A stretch of DNA of 27,498 nucleotides from a virus. The notes under the pieces were generated by a model that worked only from the letters and a program-made list of their open reading frames with translations, did no database searches and was not told where the DNA came from. Every line of letters starts with the position of its first letter. Position 1 is the stretch's first letter. The stretch covers positions 1 to 27,498 of the IMG/VR virus record IMGVR_UViG_3300047551_001361. One strand, 5' to 3'. This document shows, one piece after another, positions 7,807 through 16,900 of the stretch. The position numbers were made by a program, and so were the translations under genes.

Positions 7807-8393
7807 GGAATCAAAGTTGCAGAACCTTTGATAGCAGTTGATGCATTCGTTGGAGTAAATAAAACACTTAATGCACCTTCACCAATTGATGCATCAAATG
7901 TTCCTAAAGAATTTGCAGTCTTCACTTCACCGTATTGGGACATATGTACTGTCGTATCATCATGTATCATACTCAACTCTATCATATGATACTCGGTGCC
8001 ACTTGTCATTTGAATTAAATACTTTGCGGAACGGTAAGTGCTTGTAGACCAAGAGTCTAATGTAATTTGAGATACAGATGATGTTGTTACAGATGTGGAT
8101 TTAAATACGGAATGATTATTTAATTTAATCGAGCCTTCAACAGTCAGTAACCCAGTTGTTTTATTAAATTTCAGTTTATCAGAAGCGCCGAAATCTCCCA
8201 GATCATTGAACTGAATTTCGGTATCTAATCCTGAAGGATTTCCAGCTGGATCAAACTGTATTACATGACTAGTCGAATTGCCATAGAATAACTTGCCATC
8301 ATAATGATTGATGGCAAGTTCTCCTGGTTGCAACGAAGAAGGAACATTTCCTGATGAGCCAGAATGTTTTAACTGTATTATTGTGTTTGCCAT
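7800..8393 (-). CDS. Small fibre-like structural protein (197 aa)
   Basis: ATG at 8393 gives MANTIIQLKHSGSSG, closely matching the start of the 556-aa fibre (MANTVIQLKYSSVTG). Both continue with a GELAIN/AEPAYS step and a GKLF/GVLW strand. This N-terminal module resembles the tail-attachment domain of many marine phage fibres. The rest (FNKTTGLLTVEGSIKLNN, then IQMTSGTEYHMIELSMIHDD) looks like a short beta-rich tip domain; the HMIELSMIHDD strand recurs in marine phage fibre C-termini in my recollection. It sits 10 bases after the coiled-coil gene, has only a weak ribosome-binding site, and its stop lies in the next late promoter. It could share a docking site with, or substitute for, the longer fibre. 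Confidence 0.72.
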   Translation of the reverse strand: MANTIIQLKHSGSSGNVPSSLQPGELAINHYDGKLFYGNSTSHVIQFDPAGNPSGLDTEIQFNDLGDFGASDKLKFNKTTGLLTVEGSIKLNNHSVFKSTSVTTSSVSQITLDSWSTSTYRSAKYLIQMTSGTEYHMIELSMIHDDTTVHMSQYGEVKTANSLGTFDASIGEGALSVLFTPTNASTAIKGSATLIPI

Positions 8394-8403
8394 CTAGTGA
8401 ATC

Positions 8404-9075
8404 TTAGAATGTTCCTCCAGACCTAACACCATCATCTGGAGTTTCCGTTTGAACTGTGTCTTCACCTAACTTTATTTTCTTCAGCTTTGTTGCGGGAACA
8501 ATACTCTCAAGCCTTGAAATATATTTAGTTAGCTCATCAATACGGGTGTTATTTCTGACTAGAACATCCTGTGATTCACTTTTTACTTTTACTAATTCAT
8601 TTTTGACTTCATTAAGTTGTCGCATGTAATCATTTGCCGCTTGTTGAAGTCTTAATTTTTCTTGATTTAAATTACCAAAACTTGTTATTTGAGAATCTTT
8701 TTGATTTAAGTCATTTCTTAAATTATCTCTTTCAACAGTTAAAGAATTGATAATTCTATCTTTCTCCGATGAGAGATTATTTAGAGCTTTATCTCGTTCA
8801 ACGGTAGATGAATTTGAAAGAGCAGAATTTTCAGCTTTAAGAGAATTTATAGCTCTTTCTTTTTCGCCTATTTCTTGGTCTTTTGCAGAAACAACTTTTT
8901 GTAATTCTTCGTTTCTTCCTGCTAACTCTTGTATTTTTCTTTTAATTTCGTTCGCTTCATTATTATCGCTTTTTATTACTTCAAGTTGCGCCTGAAATAA
9001 AATGTTTTGCTTAACAACCGAAAGAAAGTTGTCAAGCAAAACCTCTACATAAGCATTTTGTAATCTCACATCCAT
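8404..9075 (-). CDS. Coiled-coil structural or accessory protein ending in GGTF (223 aa)
   Basis: ATG at 9075 follows AAAGGG at 7-base spacing. After a short start (MDVRLQNAYVEVLLDNFLSV), residues about 30-190 are rich in Glu, Lys, Gln, Asn and Leu with heptad spacing (for example KIQELAGRNEELQKVVSAKD and EIGEKERAINSLKAENSALS), predicting a long coiled coil. A repeated phrase (TVERDKALNNLSSEKDR, then LTVERDNLRNDL) points to internal duplication. The tail ends DDGVRSGGTF, matching the ends of the two preceding gene products. T4 has the coiled-coil fibritin (wac) in this interval, but I see no fibritin foldon, so equivalence is unproven. It could be a fibre shaft, an adaptor or an assembly chaperone. 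Confidence 0.75.
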   Translation of the reverse strand: MDVRLQNAYVEVLLDNFLSVVKQNILFQAQLEVIKSDNNEANEIKRKIQELAGRNEELQKVVSAKDQEIGEKERAINSLKAENSALSNSSTVERDKALNNLSSEKDRIINSLTVERDNLRNDLNQKDSQITSFGNLNQEKLRLQQAANDYMRQLNEVKNELVKVKSESQDVLVRNNTRIDELTKYISRLESIVPATKLKKIKLGEDTVQTETPDDGVRSGGTF

Positions 9076-9098
9076 GATAAAACCCTTTCAAAAATAAT

Positions 9099-10769
9099 TT
9101 AAAATGTGCCGCCATTCAAGTGTGCGAAGGTTGGTGCTCCAGAAGAATTAATCTGTAAAATATGTCCTTCGGTCGCAGAAGTCAATGAGCTTAATGCTCC
9201 AGTTGTAGAAGAAGTATCAGAAACGATAACTCCTTTGATCGAGAAGGAAGAAGTTCCAGTACCGCCTCTAGCAACACCTAATGTTCCAGTAACTACTTGA
9301 GATGTATCGATGGCGATTGCATTATTAGTAATAGAACTTACTCTTCCATAAGCATCTGTAGTAATAGCGAGAGTTCTGCTAACATCACCAAATGTTCCAG
9401 CAGTTCCTGTATTAGCTAAAGTCGCAATCTTGGATCCATCAAAATATAATGCTGCTCCTGTCGTGTACGTATCATTATTAGTACCACCGCGATTTACTGC
9501 AAGCAAACCAGAAGTTACTTGATTTGCACCGATAGCTATCTCAGCTCCAGTTGCAGCAGAAACTCTTCCGTATGCATCTACAGTTAATGAAGTAATTGTA
9601 TTTGAAGAAGCTAATCCTCCGGTCAATGAATATGTTACATTGGCAAGTTCATTTAGTCCTCCAGTTCCATTACCAATTAAAATCGCACCAGAAGTAAATG
9701 TACTTCTTCCAGTACCGCCGTCTGCAACTGCAATATCTGAGAATAAACTCGAAACATTGCCTCCAACAATATCTGCATCTAAGACGGCTCTTTGAAATGA
9801 AGTATTCGCAACATCAATAATGTTATTTGGAGTATTCGTATCTAAAGAATCGTCTGTATAATTTTTAAATAGGTAATATTTTCCATCCGCTGCATGGCGT
9901 ACAAGACCGGTATGTCTCTTTGTTACACCAGCATCATCGCTATAGTGACCTAAGAATCCAATATCGACAGCATCAGACGTTTCGTTGTTTGCTGCTAACT
10001 GGATCATCGGATCATCTATCTTGATCGTATCAATGTCAAGGCTTGTTAGATTACCCGTGACTGCAATGTTTCCTGTTACGGTTAAATCTCCAGTAATTGA
10101 TTGATTTCCTGTTGTTCGGATAACCGTATTATCTACATCTATTCTAATACTGTCTGTCGGAGTAACAGAAGTAGTAATTCCATCTCCACCAACAAAATTT
10201 AACGAATCGGTCAATAAATCTATTGTATTCGAACCTGTATCAGCATTTACTGTCAGAGTTGTTGCTACGCTTACGTTTGCAGCATAACTAATTCTACCTT
10301 CAGCGTCTACCGTGAATGTTGGAATATTTGTCGATCCACCATAGGATCCTGCCACTACTCCAGTTTCTGAAAGATCAAAAGTTATATCCGCATTTGCCGA
10401 GCCGTCAAAAATAGAAGACCCCGAACCATCTCCGGTTAAATTGATATATCTTGGAGTCTGCAATTTGGTTGCAGTGTTGGCATTTCCTACTAGTTCACCC
10501 GCAATTGTTCCTACGATATTATTTGCGATAACATAGTTAAAACTTGCATTTCCAGTTAAATCTCTGAGAACGAGCGTATTGGCAGTTGCAGATGAAGTTG
10601 CATTGTCAATTTTCGTAGTGTATGATTTACCACCAATCGGAACTACGCCAGTACCATCATCAATCCAAAGAACTCCCGTTAAACTGGAATACGCAGGTTC
10701 CGCAACATTCAAGGTAGGAGGTTGACCTGTGACACTTGAATATTTTAATTGAATAACTGTATTTGCCAT
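9099..10769 (-). CDS. Tail fibre protein with repeated GRIS/GRVS modules (556 aa)
   Basis: ATG at 10769 follows AAGGA at 6-base spacing; the site lies in a small TTTCC-AAAA-GGAAA hairpin. The N-terminus MANTVIQLKYSSVTGQPPT, through GVLWIDDGTGVVPIGG, looks like a tail-attachment module shared with the 197-aa protein. The shaft has repeated phrases: GSYGGSTNIPTFTVDAEGRI early, and TVDAYGRVSAATGAEIAIG and TTDAYGRVSSITNNAIAID late, each followed by QVxxGxLxVxRGGT. The middle (ITGDLTVTGNIAVTGNLTSL, then IDDPMIQLAANNETSDAVDI) is of a type common in cyanophage fibres. The C-terminus is GHILQINSSGAPTFAHLNGG followed by TF. An exact late promoter lies 33 bases upstream, so it starts its own unit with the coiled-coil and 197-aa genes. 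Confidence 0.82.
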   Translation of the reverse strand: MANTVIQLKYSSVTGQPPTLNVAEPAYSSLTGVLWIDDGTGVVPIGGKSYTTKIDNATSSATANTLVLRDLTGNASFNYVIANNIVGTIAGELVGNANTATKLQTPRYINLTGDGSGSSIFDGSANADITFDLSETGVVAGSYGGSTNIPTFTVDAEGRISYAANVSVATTLTVNADTGSNTIDLLTDSLNFVGGDGITTSVTPTDSIRIDVDNTVIRTTGNQSITGDLTVTGNIAVTGNLTSLDIDTIKIDDPMIQLAANNETSDAVDIGFLGHYSDDAGVTKRHTGLVRHAADGKYYLFKNYTDDSLDTNTPNNIIDVANTSFQRAVLDADIVGGNVSSLFSDIAVADGGTGRSTFTSGAILIGNGTGGLNELANVTYSLTGGLASSNTITSLTVDAYGRVSAATGAEIAIGANQVTSGLLAVNRGGTNNDTYTTGAALYFDGSKIATLANTGTAGTFGDVSRTLAITTDAYGRVSSITNNAIAIDTSQVVTGTLGVARGGTGTSSFSIKGVIVSDTSSTTGALSSLTSATEGHILQINSSGAPTFAHLNGGTF

Positions 10770-10792
10770 TTTCTTTCCTTTTGGAAATTAAT

Positions 10793-10820
10793 ATTTTAAA
10801 CTATTTATAAGTTTTAAAAT
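10793..10820. repeat. Inverted repeat framing a late promoter
   Basis: ATTTTAAAC (10793-10801) and GTTTTAAAAT (10811-10820) are inverse copies apart from one extra T, and the late promoter octamer at 10802-10809 lies between them. The right arm covers the last codons and stop of the 186-aa gene. Possible chance pairing in AT-rich DNA. Confidence 0.4.
10802..10809 (-). promoter_or_regulatory. T4-type late promoter upstream of 556-aa fibre
   Basis: The minus strand reads TATAAATA exactly, 33 bases before the ATG at 10769, in the largest intergenic gap of the window (44 bases). It lies just after the stop codon of the 186-aa gene (10814-10816). Confidence 0.78.
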
Positions 10821-11374
10821 GTTCCGCCATAAACTGATCTTAATCCTATTTCGCCAATGTATCTGTATCCCATTACCATAATTACTTTAGATGATGTTAA
10901 AACTGTAGGTATGGAATTGCCTATAAAATGAAAAATTCCTGCTTGATAATCGAAAAACCATTCTCCAATTCCGGATATGCCAGAATCAAATATTTGAGTT
11001 CCGGTTGAAGCTGGATTGTTAGCGCCAGAATCATCGACGTATATTTTAACGAAATATGTGGATCCAAATTCTGGAGGTATCCAATCCGTTAGGTTTGTTT
11101 TCCATGTCGGATAAACTCCTGAAATTGATGTAGAAGTGGTATCAGCAACACATTGTATTCTTGAAGATCCTTGATATGATGCCACAACACCTTCGATACT
11201 ACTAGCCGTACTAGGAATTTCACTAGCCCTGGTCCAAATCCTATCTCCGCGATTCAAATACGGGCTAACAATAGACTCATTACTCGGGCTTTTGTTTATT
11301 GCTAAATCTGTTTTAGCAACACCAAATAGCTTTTTATATAATAAATCTGTTTTTTGTGAGTCGGTTACTGCCAT
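10814..11374 (-). CDS. Virion structural protein, cyanophage-type (186 aa)
   Basis: ATG at 11374 is directly adjacent to the stop of the 738-aa gene, so the two are probably translationally coupled. The N-terminus (DSQKTDLLYKKLFGVAKTD) is helical; the rest is beta-rich with notable segments WTRASEIP, YPTWKTNLTDWIPPEFGSTY, KIYVDDSG and FFDYQAGIFHF, ending VMGYRYIGEIGL and VYGGTF. This pattern recurs in cyanophage tail modules as an uncharacterised structural protein, in my recollection. The DYQAG...F pairing suggests a compact domain that caps or joins a fibre. The GGTF tail is shared with the next two gene products. Confidence 0.72.
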   Translation of the reverse strand: MAVTDSQKTDLLYKKLFGVAKTDLAINKSPSNESIVSPYLNRGDRIWTRASEIPSTASSIEGVVASYQGSSRIQCVADTTSTSISGVYPTWKTNLTDWIPPEFGSTYFVKIYVDDSGANNPASTGTQIFDSGISGIGEWFFDYQAGIFHFIGNSIPTVLTSSKVIMVMGYRYIGEIGLRSVYGGTF

Positions 11375-13591
11375 TTAATTACTCGAAGTTTCTATAGATA
11401 ATGCAGTTATGGATTGACCGCTAGTTAATTTTATTCTAACATAGATTTCATTAGTATCCGTACTTGAACTGGATATTGTTCCAAATGTACAAGTTTTGCT
11501 GTGATTTGTTACTGGCGAATTTAAAGTAACTGTTCCTCCTAATGCACAACCATTACTCCCATTTCCCGGCGAATTTAAACCTGGTATACCTGATCCCGCA
11601 TAAGAAGAAGCCATGCTCAACCATCCATTTAATGATGATGTAGTATCTATGATACTGCCAGGTAAAGCTACCCAAAGACCAGCTATAGTTCCTGTAAATT
11701 TTATATTGAATTTAGATACCGATGTTCTAACAAACTTGAAAGTAAAATATTGAGCTCCAGACCTTCCTGCACTCAAATCTGGACCTATTGGAAGATATCC
11801 AGTCGAATAATTAGTCTGATCATGTTTTAAGACTGAGCCGACAATAGTGGCATCATAAGATTCTAATGTGCTACTCTGACTATTAAAAACATTGGCATTT
11901 GATGTAAAAGATGGATTATCAGAGTCTCCAGGATTTATTATCCTAACTGCTAATCCATTTCCAATACCAACAGCAGATCCAAAAGTAATCGAAGATTCTT
12001 CCATTAAACTCGACGTTCCTGTTTTTCTTAGAATCACGTTTGAAAGCGCAGAAGTTAAAGATTGAGTTCCTATTTCATAACTGTTATCAACTCTTATGGA
12101 AGGACCAACCGAACTTGATCCAAATCCTGTTATTATAGAACAAGTAGAATTTACGGTAACGGATCCTGAACTTACATATAAATTTCTTTCCAGCGGATAA
12201 ATTATTCCAACATCTACATAATTATTACTTGCTGGAGCAGTAAAACTTCCTGCTGCAATACCAGTAAAAAAAGTATTCGTAGTAGGAAACATATCTCCAC
12301 TAAGTTTTGCAACATCTGCTCCAATTTCAAATACTGTAGAACTGTTATAATGCGGTATCGTACTCGAATAAGTTAATGATTCTGTACTTGGAAAAATGCT
12401 TAGATTACTAAACGTAGGAGTCCCTGGAGTGCTAGAGTCATAATACCATCCTATGGTATCAGTATATGTTCCTCCAGTATGTTGAAGATATACGTCATTC
12501 CAACCGGGATTAACAATACCCGTTGCTTGAGCATCAAAACTTCTCCAGAAATTAGGGGCATCTCCAGTAACTAGAGAATAATCTTTACTATCACTAATTA
12601 CTAAGTCATTATAAGTGCCATTAGCCGAATTTTCCGTAAATAAAACTTCTCCTGCTGGATTGTTATTTACATATACCGTCAATGTACCTGAACTTCCTGG
12701 GCCCATGTCATTAAATATATTAGTTTGATATGATGCACTTCTTCTCACATTCGAGACTAAAGTTCCACCAGGAACTATTCTAGAATTTATTGTGTTGTCT
12801 TGTTGCTGAAAATCACACATTCTATAAGAAGAAAAATCTAATATGGAGAGAGAAGTGTCTCCTGGAAAATAAGGAGGATAAGGAGGTATCAAACGAGTCA
12901 CTAATTGATTTATCAATGCTATTCCGTCGGTAACGCTTGTAGATGCATCAAACAATATTGCAGGAGAAGACAAATCGCCTAGGGTATTTAACCCCATCAA
13001 TAAATCATTCCCCTGTACTGTGTTTGCGAATTCGAAAGCTAGATTAGCTATATCAATTGCGACATTTACGACTTCAGAAACAGACTCAACTGTTGTGCTG
13101 AGAGTATCTATTGCTTGAACGCTAGTTTCTGCAACAGTCAATGCTTCAGAAGCATTTGTAACGACTTGATTGAATTGTACAGGCTCTTCACCAGGGCTAC
13201 CTATTGCTAATCCACCAGCAGTATTTCCAAGTACAATTCCGTCGATATCTACGGATCCAGGACCGACATAAAGTGAGTGCCATCTATATTGCTCAGAGCC
13301 AAGATAATAATAGTTGTCTATGGTCGGAACAATATTACCGGTTAAATTTAAATTCGATGTTAAATTACCAGCAGTCTCAAACTCCACCTTTTTCGAAATA
13401 AATTTTCCATTTGCAGAATCATATACAATAGTATCTCCATCCTGTAATACAGAAATATCAACATCAGATATATCAGTTAAAGAGATATTTAATTTCGGTT
13501 TATATTTGGGATCTGCAATAGTTGTGATTATATTTTGCTGAACCGAAACTTTTCCTATTGTCGCAGCAGGATTAATTCTTGCTTTTACCAT
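11375..13591 (-). CDS. Tail fibre or adhesin-like structural protein (738 aa)
   Basis: ATG at 13591 lies three bases after the stop of the 110-aa gene, with a short GAG-type site. The N-terminal 130 residues carry phrases typical of marine phage fibres: ISLTDISDVDIS, GDTIVYDSANGKFISKKVE, LNLTGNIVPTIDNYYYLGSE followed by QYRWHSLYVGPGSVDIDGIV. A helical stretch (about 140-190, NASEALTVAETSVQAIDTLS) may be a trimeric coiled coil, followed by a Pro-rich linker (RLIPPYPPYFPGD). The long remainder is Ser, Thr and Asn rich with many beta strands, ending in a domain with FTFKFVRTSVSKFNIKFTGT and a Cys-containing segment (SNGCALGGTV, KTCTFGT). It is probably a receptor-binding fibre; no enzyme motif is seen. 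Confidence 0.78.
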   Translation of the reverse strand: MVKARINPAATIGKVSVQQNIITTIADPKYKPKLNISLTDISDVDISVLQDGDTIVYDSANGKFISKKVEFETAGNLTSNLNLTGNIVPTIDNYYYLGSEQYRWHSLYVGPGSVDIDGIVLGNTAGGLAIGSPGEEPVQFNQVVTNASEALTVAETSVQAIDTLSTTVESVSEVVNVAIDIANLAFEFANTVQGNDLLMGLNTLGDLSSPAILFDASTSVTDGIALINQLVTRLIPPYPPYFPGDTSLSILDFSSYRMCDFQQQDNTINSRIVPGGTLVSNVRRSASYQTNIFNDMGPGSSGTLTVYVNNNPAGEVLFTENSANGTYNDLVISDSKDYSLVTGDAPNFWRSFDAQATGIVNPGWNDVYLQHTGGTYTDTIGWYYDSSTPGTPTFSNLSIFPSTESLTYSSTIPHYNSSTVFEIGADVAKLSGDMFPTTNTFFTGIAAGSFTAPASNNYVDVGIIYPLERNLYVSSGSVTVNSTCSIITGFGSSSVGPSIRVDNSYEIGTQSLTSALSNVILRKTGTSSLMEESSITFGSAVGIGNGLAVRIINPGDSDNPSFTSNANVFNSQSSTLESYDATIVGSVLKHDQTNYSTGYLPIGPDLSAGRSGAQYFTFKFVRTSVSKFNIKFTGTIAGLWVALPGSIIDTTSSLNGWLSMASSYAGSGIPGLNSPGNGSNGCALGGTVTLNSPVTNHSKTCTFGTISSSSTDTNEIYVRIKLTSGQSITALSIETSSN

Positions 13592-13594
13592 GTG

Positions 13595-13927
13595 TTATCT
13601 CGTAACAGACGGTAAAACAGTGACGATTCCTTCAACAACTCTCGTTACAACATTTTGTGGAGAAGTTATAATTAAATCATAAACATATCGTCCCGGAATC
13701 AAAGATGAGGTGTTTGATGAAGTTATCGAAAGAGTAATTTCACCATTAGCAGTCCCTGTAATGGACGCAGTTATAGTGGATGATGAAGATGAATAATAAG
13801 ACTTTCTCATCTGCGATTGAGCAGTATATGAATGTAAATTTAGGGCATTTCCATAAACATCTTCAACATTCACGGTGGTGCTAAAAGTCGCACCTTGCTC
13901 TACAGTTAATTCGGAAAAGGCTGCCAT
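13595..13927 (-). CDS. Small beta-sandwich structural protein (110 aa)
   Basis: ATG at 13927 lies one base after the stop of the 1680-aa fibre gene. The product begins MAAFSELTVEQGATFSTTVN and continues VEDVYGNALNL, SQMRKSYYSSSSS, ITGTANGEITLSI, IPGRYVYDLIIT and RVVEGIVTVLPSVTR. The order of strands (quasi-Ig, with an x-VxDxxGxxLNL turn and a GRYVYDL strand) resembles the N-terminal domain of baseplate upper proteins (BppU type) and similar phage Ig-like modules; this is an inferred likeness. Closely similar short proteins occur next to cyanophage fibres. It may be a connector between the long fibre and the baseplate or a fibre accessory. Confidence 0.72.
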   Translation of the reverse strand: MAAFSELTVEQGATFSTTVNVEDVYGNALNLHSYTAQSQMRKSYYSSSSSTITASITGTANGEITLSITSSNTSSLIPGRYVYDLIITSPQNVVTRVVEGIVTVLPSVTR

Positions 13928-13928
13928 T

Positions 13929-16900
13929 TTACTTATTCTTTAATTGTTCTAGTTTAGCATCTAATTCTTTAATTGCTTCGATTAGCAAAGGAACTAATCT
14001 TTCATAATGAACGGTCATATACTGGGAATCTATCGGTGCTGAAGTCACTACTTCAGGAAGAACTTTTTTAACTTGTTGTGCGCTTACACCAACTTTTCTT
14101 TCATCGGTATATCCAAGCTCTTTTGCAGTTTCGTTTGCTTTGTAGAAAAAACCTGAAAGTTCTTTCACTTTATCAAGAGCATTTTCGATATTGCCTAATT
14201 TGTCTTTCAATCTGTCATCGGAGAAATAAGATGTTATTTCACCGGTTGCTACAATTGATGCAGTAACATTGACTCTTCCTGAAGAACCCATTCTGCTAAT
14301 CAAAGCAATATCATTATTGGAAGCAATTGCGATTCCAGCTCCTTCTTCTGCTGAACTCATTATGTTCGTGGCAGCTCCGACTCTTATATAATTTCTTACG
14401 TTTGAGGTCGTACTGGTTGTACCTCCAGTTATAATAACTCCCCCACCCTTTTCATTCCCAACAGATGCAGCCAATAACTCGTTTGGAATAACCATTATTC
14501 CAGTAGATAAATTATTAGCATGCTGCATTACAAAAGGAACATTTGCAGCAGAATCTACATCGGTAATTCCTTTTAGAATCTGATTGAAAACGGAAACATC
14601 GGCAGAGGATATTGTACCTGTTCCATTGATATCATAAGAAGGTTTGACTAATATCCTAGCTTTGTTGTTATTTACATATGCAAGGCGAGCTTCACTTGCA
14701 GTAAGATCGCCAAGATTTAAGTTTCCATCATTGAATGCGCCAGAACGACCGACTGCTAAATTGTAAAAAGTAGGATCGCTAGGAAGAGTTACCGAAGAAG
14801 TAGAAATTCCCGTGATAAATCCCGTATCATCTATTTGCAAAACTGGAACTTGACTAGAACTTCCGTATGTTCCCGCAACAAATGCAGCACTATTAACAGT
14901 TTCGGTCGTTAAAGAAGTAATATGTCCAGTAGAATTTACTGTTATAATTGGTATTCTTCTATTTGTTCCGTATGTTCCTGCTGACACTCCAGAAGTATCG
15001 TGCGATGCAGATAACGCACCAGTACCTGCATTCAGTGACAAAGAAATTGGCGCCGTTCCTAATGCACTTCTTGCAACTCTCGTTCCATTATCATAAAGTG
15101 CTGTGGCATGAACATTTTTAGAAACTCCGATTCCTCCAGTAACAATTAAGGCTCCGGTCGTTTTAGATGTTGCTTCTGTAGCATTCGTGAGAGTAACTGC
15201 GGTAGCAGTTGTAGAACCCCTGGAAGTGACTGTCGCTAAAGTATCCGCTTCAGCAGGAAAAGCAATAGATAAATTAGCAACCGCAGTTATTCTGCCTGTG
15301 GAATCAACAACGATTCTAGGAATACTTGTTGATGAACCATAGTTTCCTTGAACCGCTCCAGAAGCTGGAAGCCTTGCCGAATTTAATGTTCCAGATGTTA
15401 TGTTTGTGGCATTAGATGTGTCTGTAGTTGCTGATGTTGCTAAACCAGAAACTGCACTAGATGTTATGGCGATAGCTTGCTGTGCCGCAGACGTTATTCT
15501 TCCTGTTGAATCTACTGTGAACGCCCCAACAGTTGCAGGCCCCCCATAAGTCCCTATAGTTACTCCAGAAGCTGGGAGCCTTGCCGAAGTTAATGTTCCA
15601 GATGTTATGTTTGTGGCATTAGTTGTGTCTGTAGTTGCTGATGTTGCTAAACCAGAAACTGCTGCGGAGGAAATGGATATTGCCGTATTTCCCGCGAAGG
15701 TTAAGTGACCTCTCGAATCTACTCTAAAAACGCCAACAGAAGAAGCGTTTCCATAATCTCCTGCTGTAACAGTGGAATTATCATGAGAAAATACGCCTGT
15801 TCCGCTACTGTATGATATGGGAGAAGTCGCCGAAAGAGCTTCTCTAGCTCTACTTGTTGTATGATAAAGATTGGTGCCTTCAGCTAAATCTGTTGTTGTT
15901 TTTGGAATTCGATATGAAGTTGTACCATCAAAAAATTCCCATACGTCATGAGTTTCATTCCAACGAAGATATGTGTTTGTAGAAGACCCCCTATTGATTA
16001 TGATTCCTGCATTTTGAGAAGGTGCTGTAGAGTTAGGTAAATCCGAGTTTAAAACTATTTCATTATCACCAATATTTAATTCGACCGTATTAATTGTAGT
16101 AACAATTCCAGAAATAGTTAAATTTTTGCTTACTATAACATTACCGGAAAATGTAACATCGGTTCCTATAGCCTGAGTGGATCCGCCTGAGGTGATTTTT
16201 AAGAACGAAGAATCTGTATAATTTTTTAAATTGGTATTAGCTACATCAACATAATTCTTCATGTTTGTATTAGCCACATCCACATAAGACTGCATCTTGG
16301 TATTGGCTGTAGATACTGCTACATCCACATAAGACTGCATCTTAGTGTTAGCTACATCCACATAAGACTGCATCTTGGTATTGGCTGTAGATACTGCTAC
16401 ATCCACATAAGACTGCATCTTAGTGTTAGCTACATCCACATAAGACTGCATCTTGGTATTGGCCGTAACGATATTGTCACTTATCGTTTTTGCTCCAAGA
16501 GAACTTAATGCTGTCGTTGTGCTAGTAGAATCGATACTACTACTGATAGAATTAGTGGTTAGAATGTTTTTATAAGATGTGGAGCTGTCTATATTAAACA
16601 CATCTCTTATTTGCCATGTATTCGATGAAGCATTCCAACGAATATACGCATTTGCTGTTGAATTTACTCCACCAACACCTCCATCTACTCCTCCGGAAGT
16701 TGCACCTCTAAACACACCAAAATATGCGCCTGAAGTAGTAGTTACAGGAACAACGGAGCTTATGGTGAGAGTATCGGTGTCATATAAAACATCACCATTT
16801 AATATAAAATCTCCCGCAACAGTCATTTTTCCTTGAACTGTAGAATCACCCGTAACCGTTATTCCACCAGTTATAGTTTGACTAGAACTGGTTAATTTTA

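Noticed and set aside
8404-9075. Assigning the coiled-coil protein as fibritin (wac)
   Set aside because: The position would fit, but the T4 foldon-type C-terminus is not seen and the GGTF tail is shared with non-fibritin neighbours.
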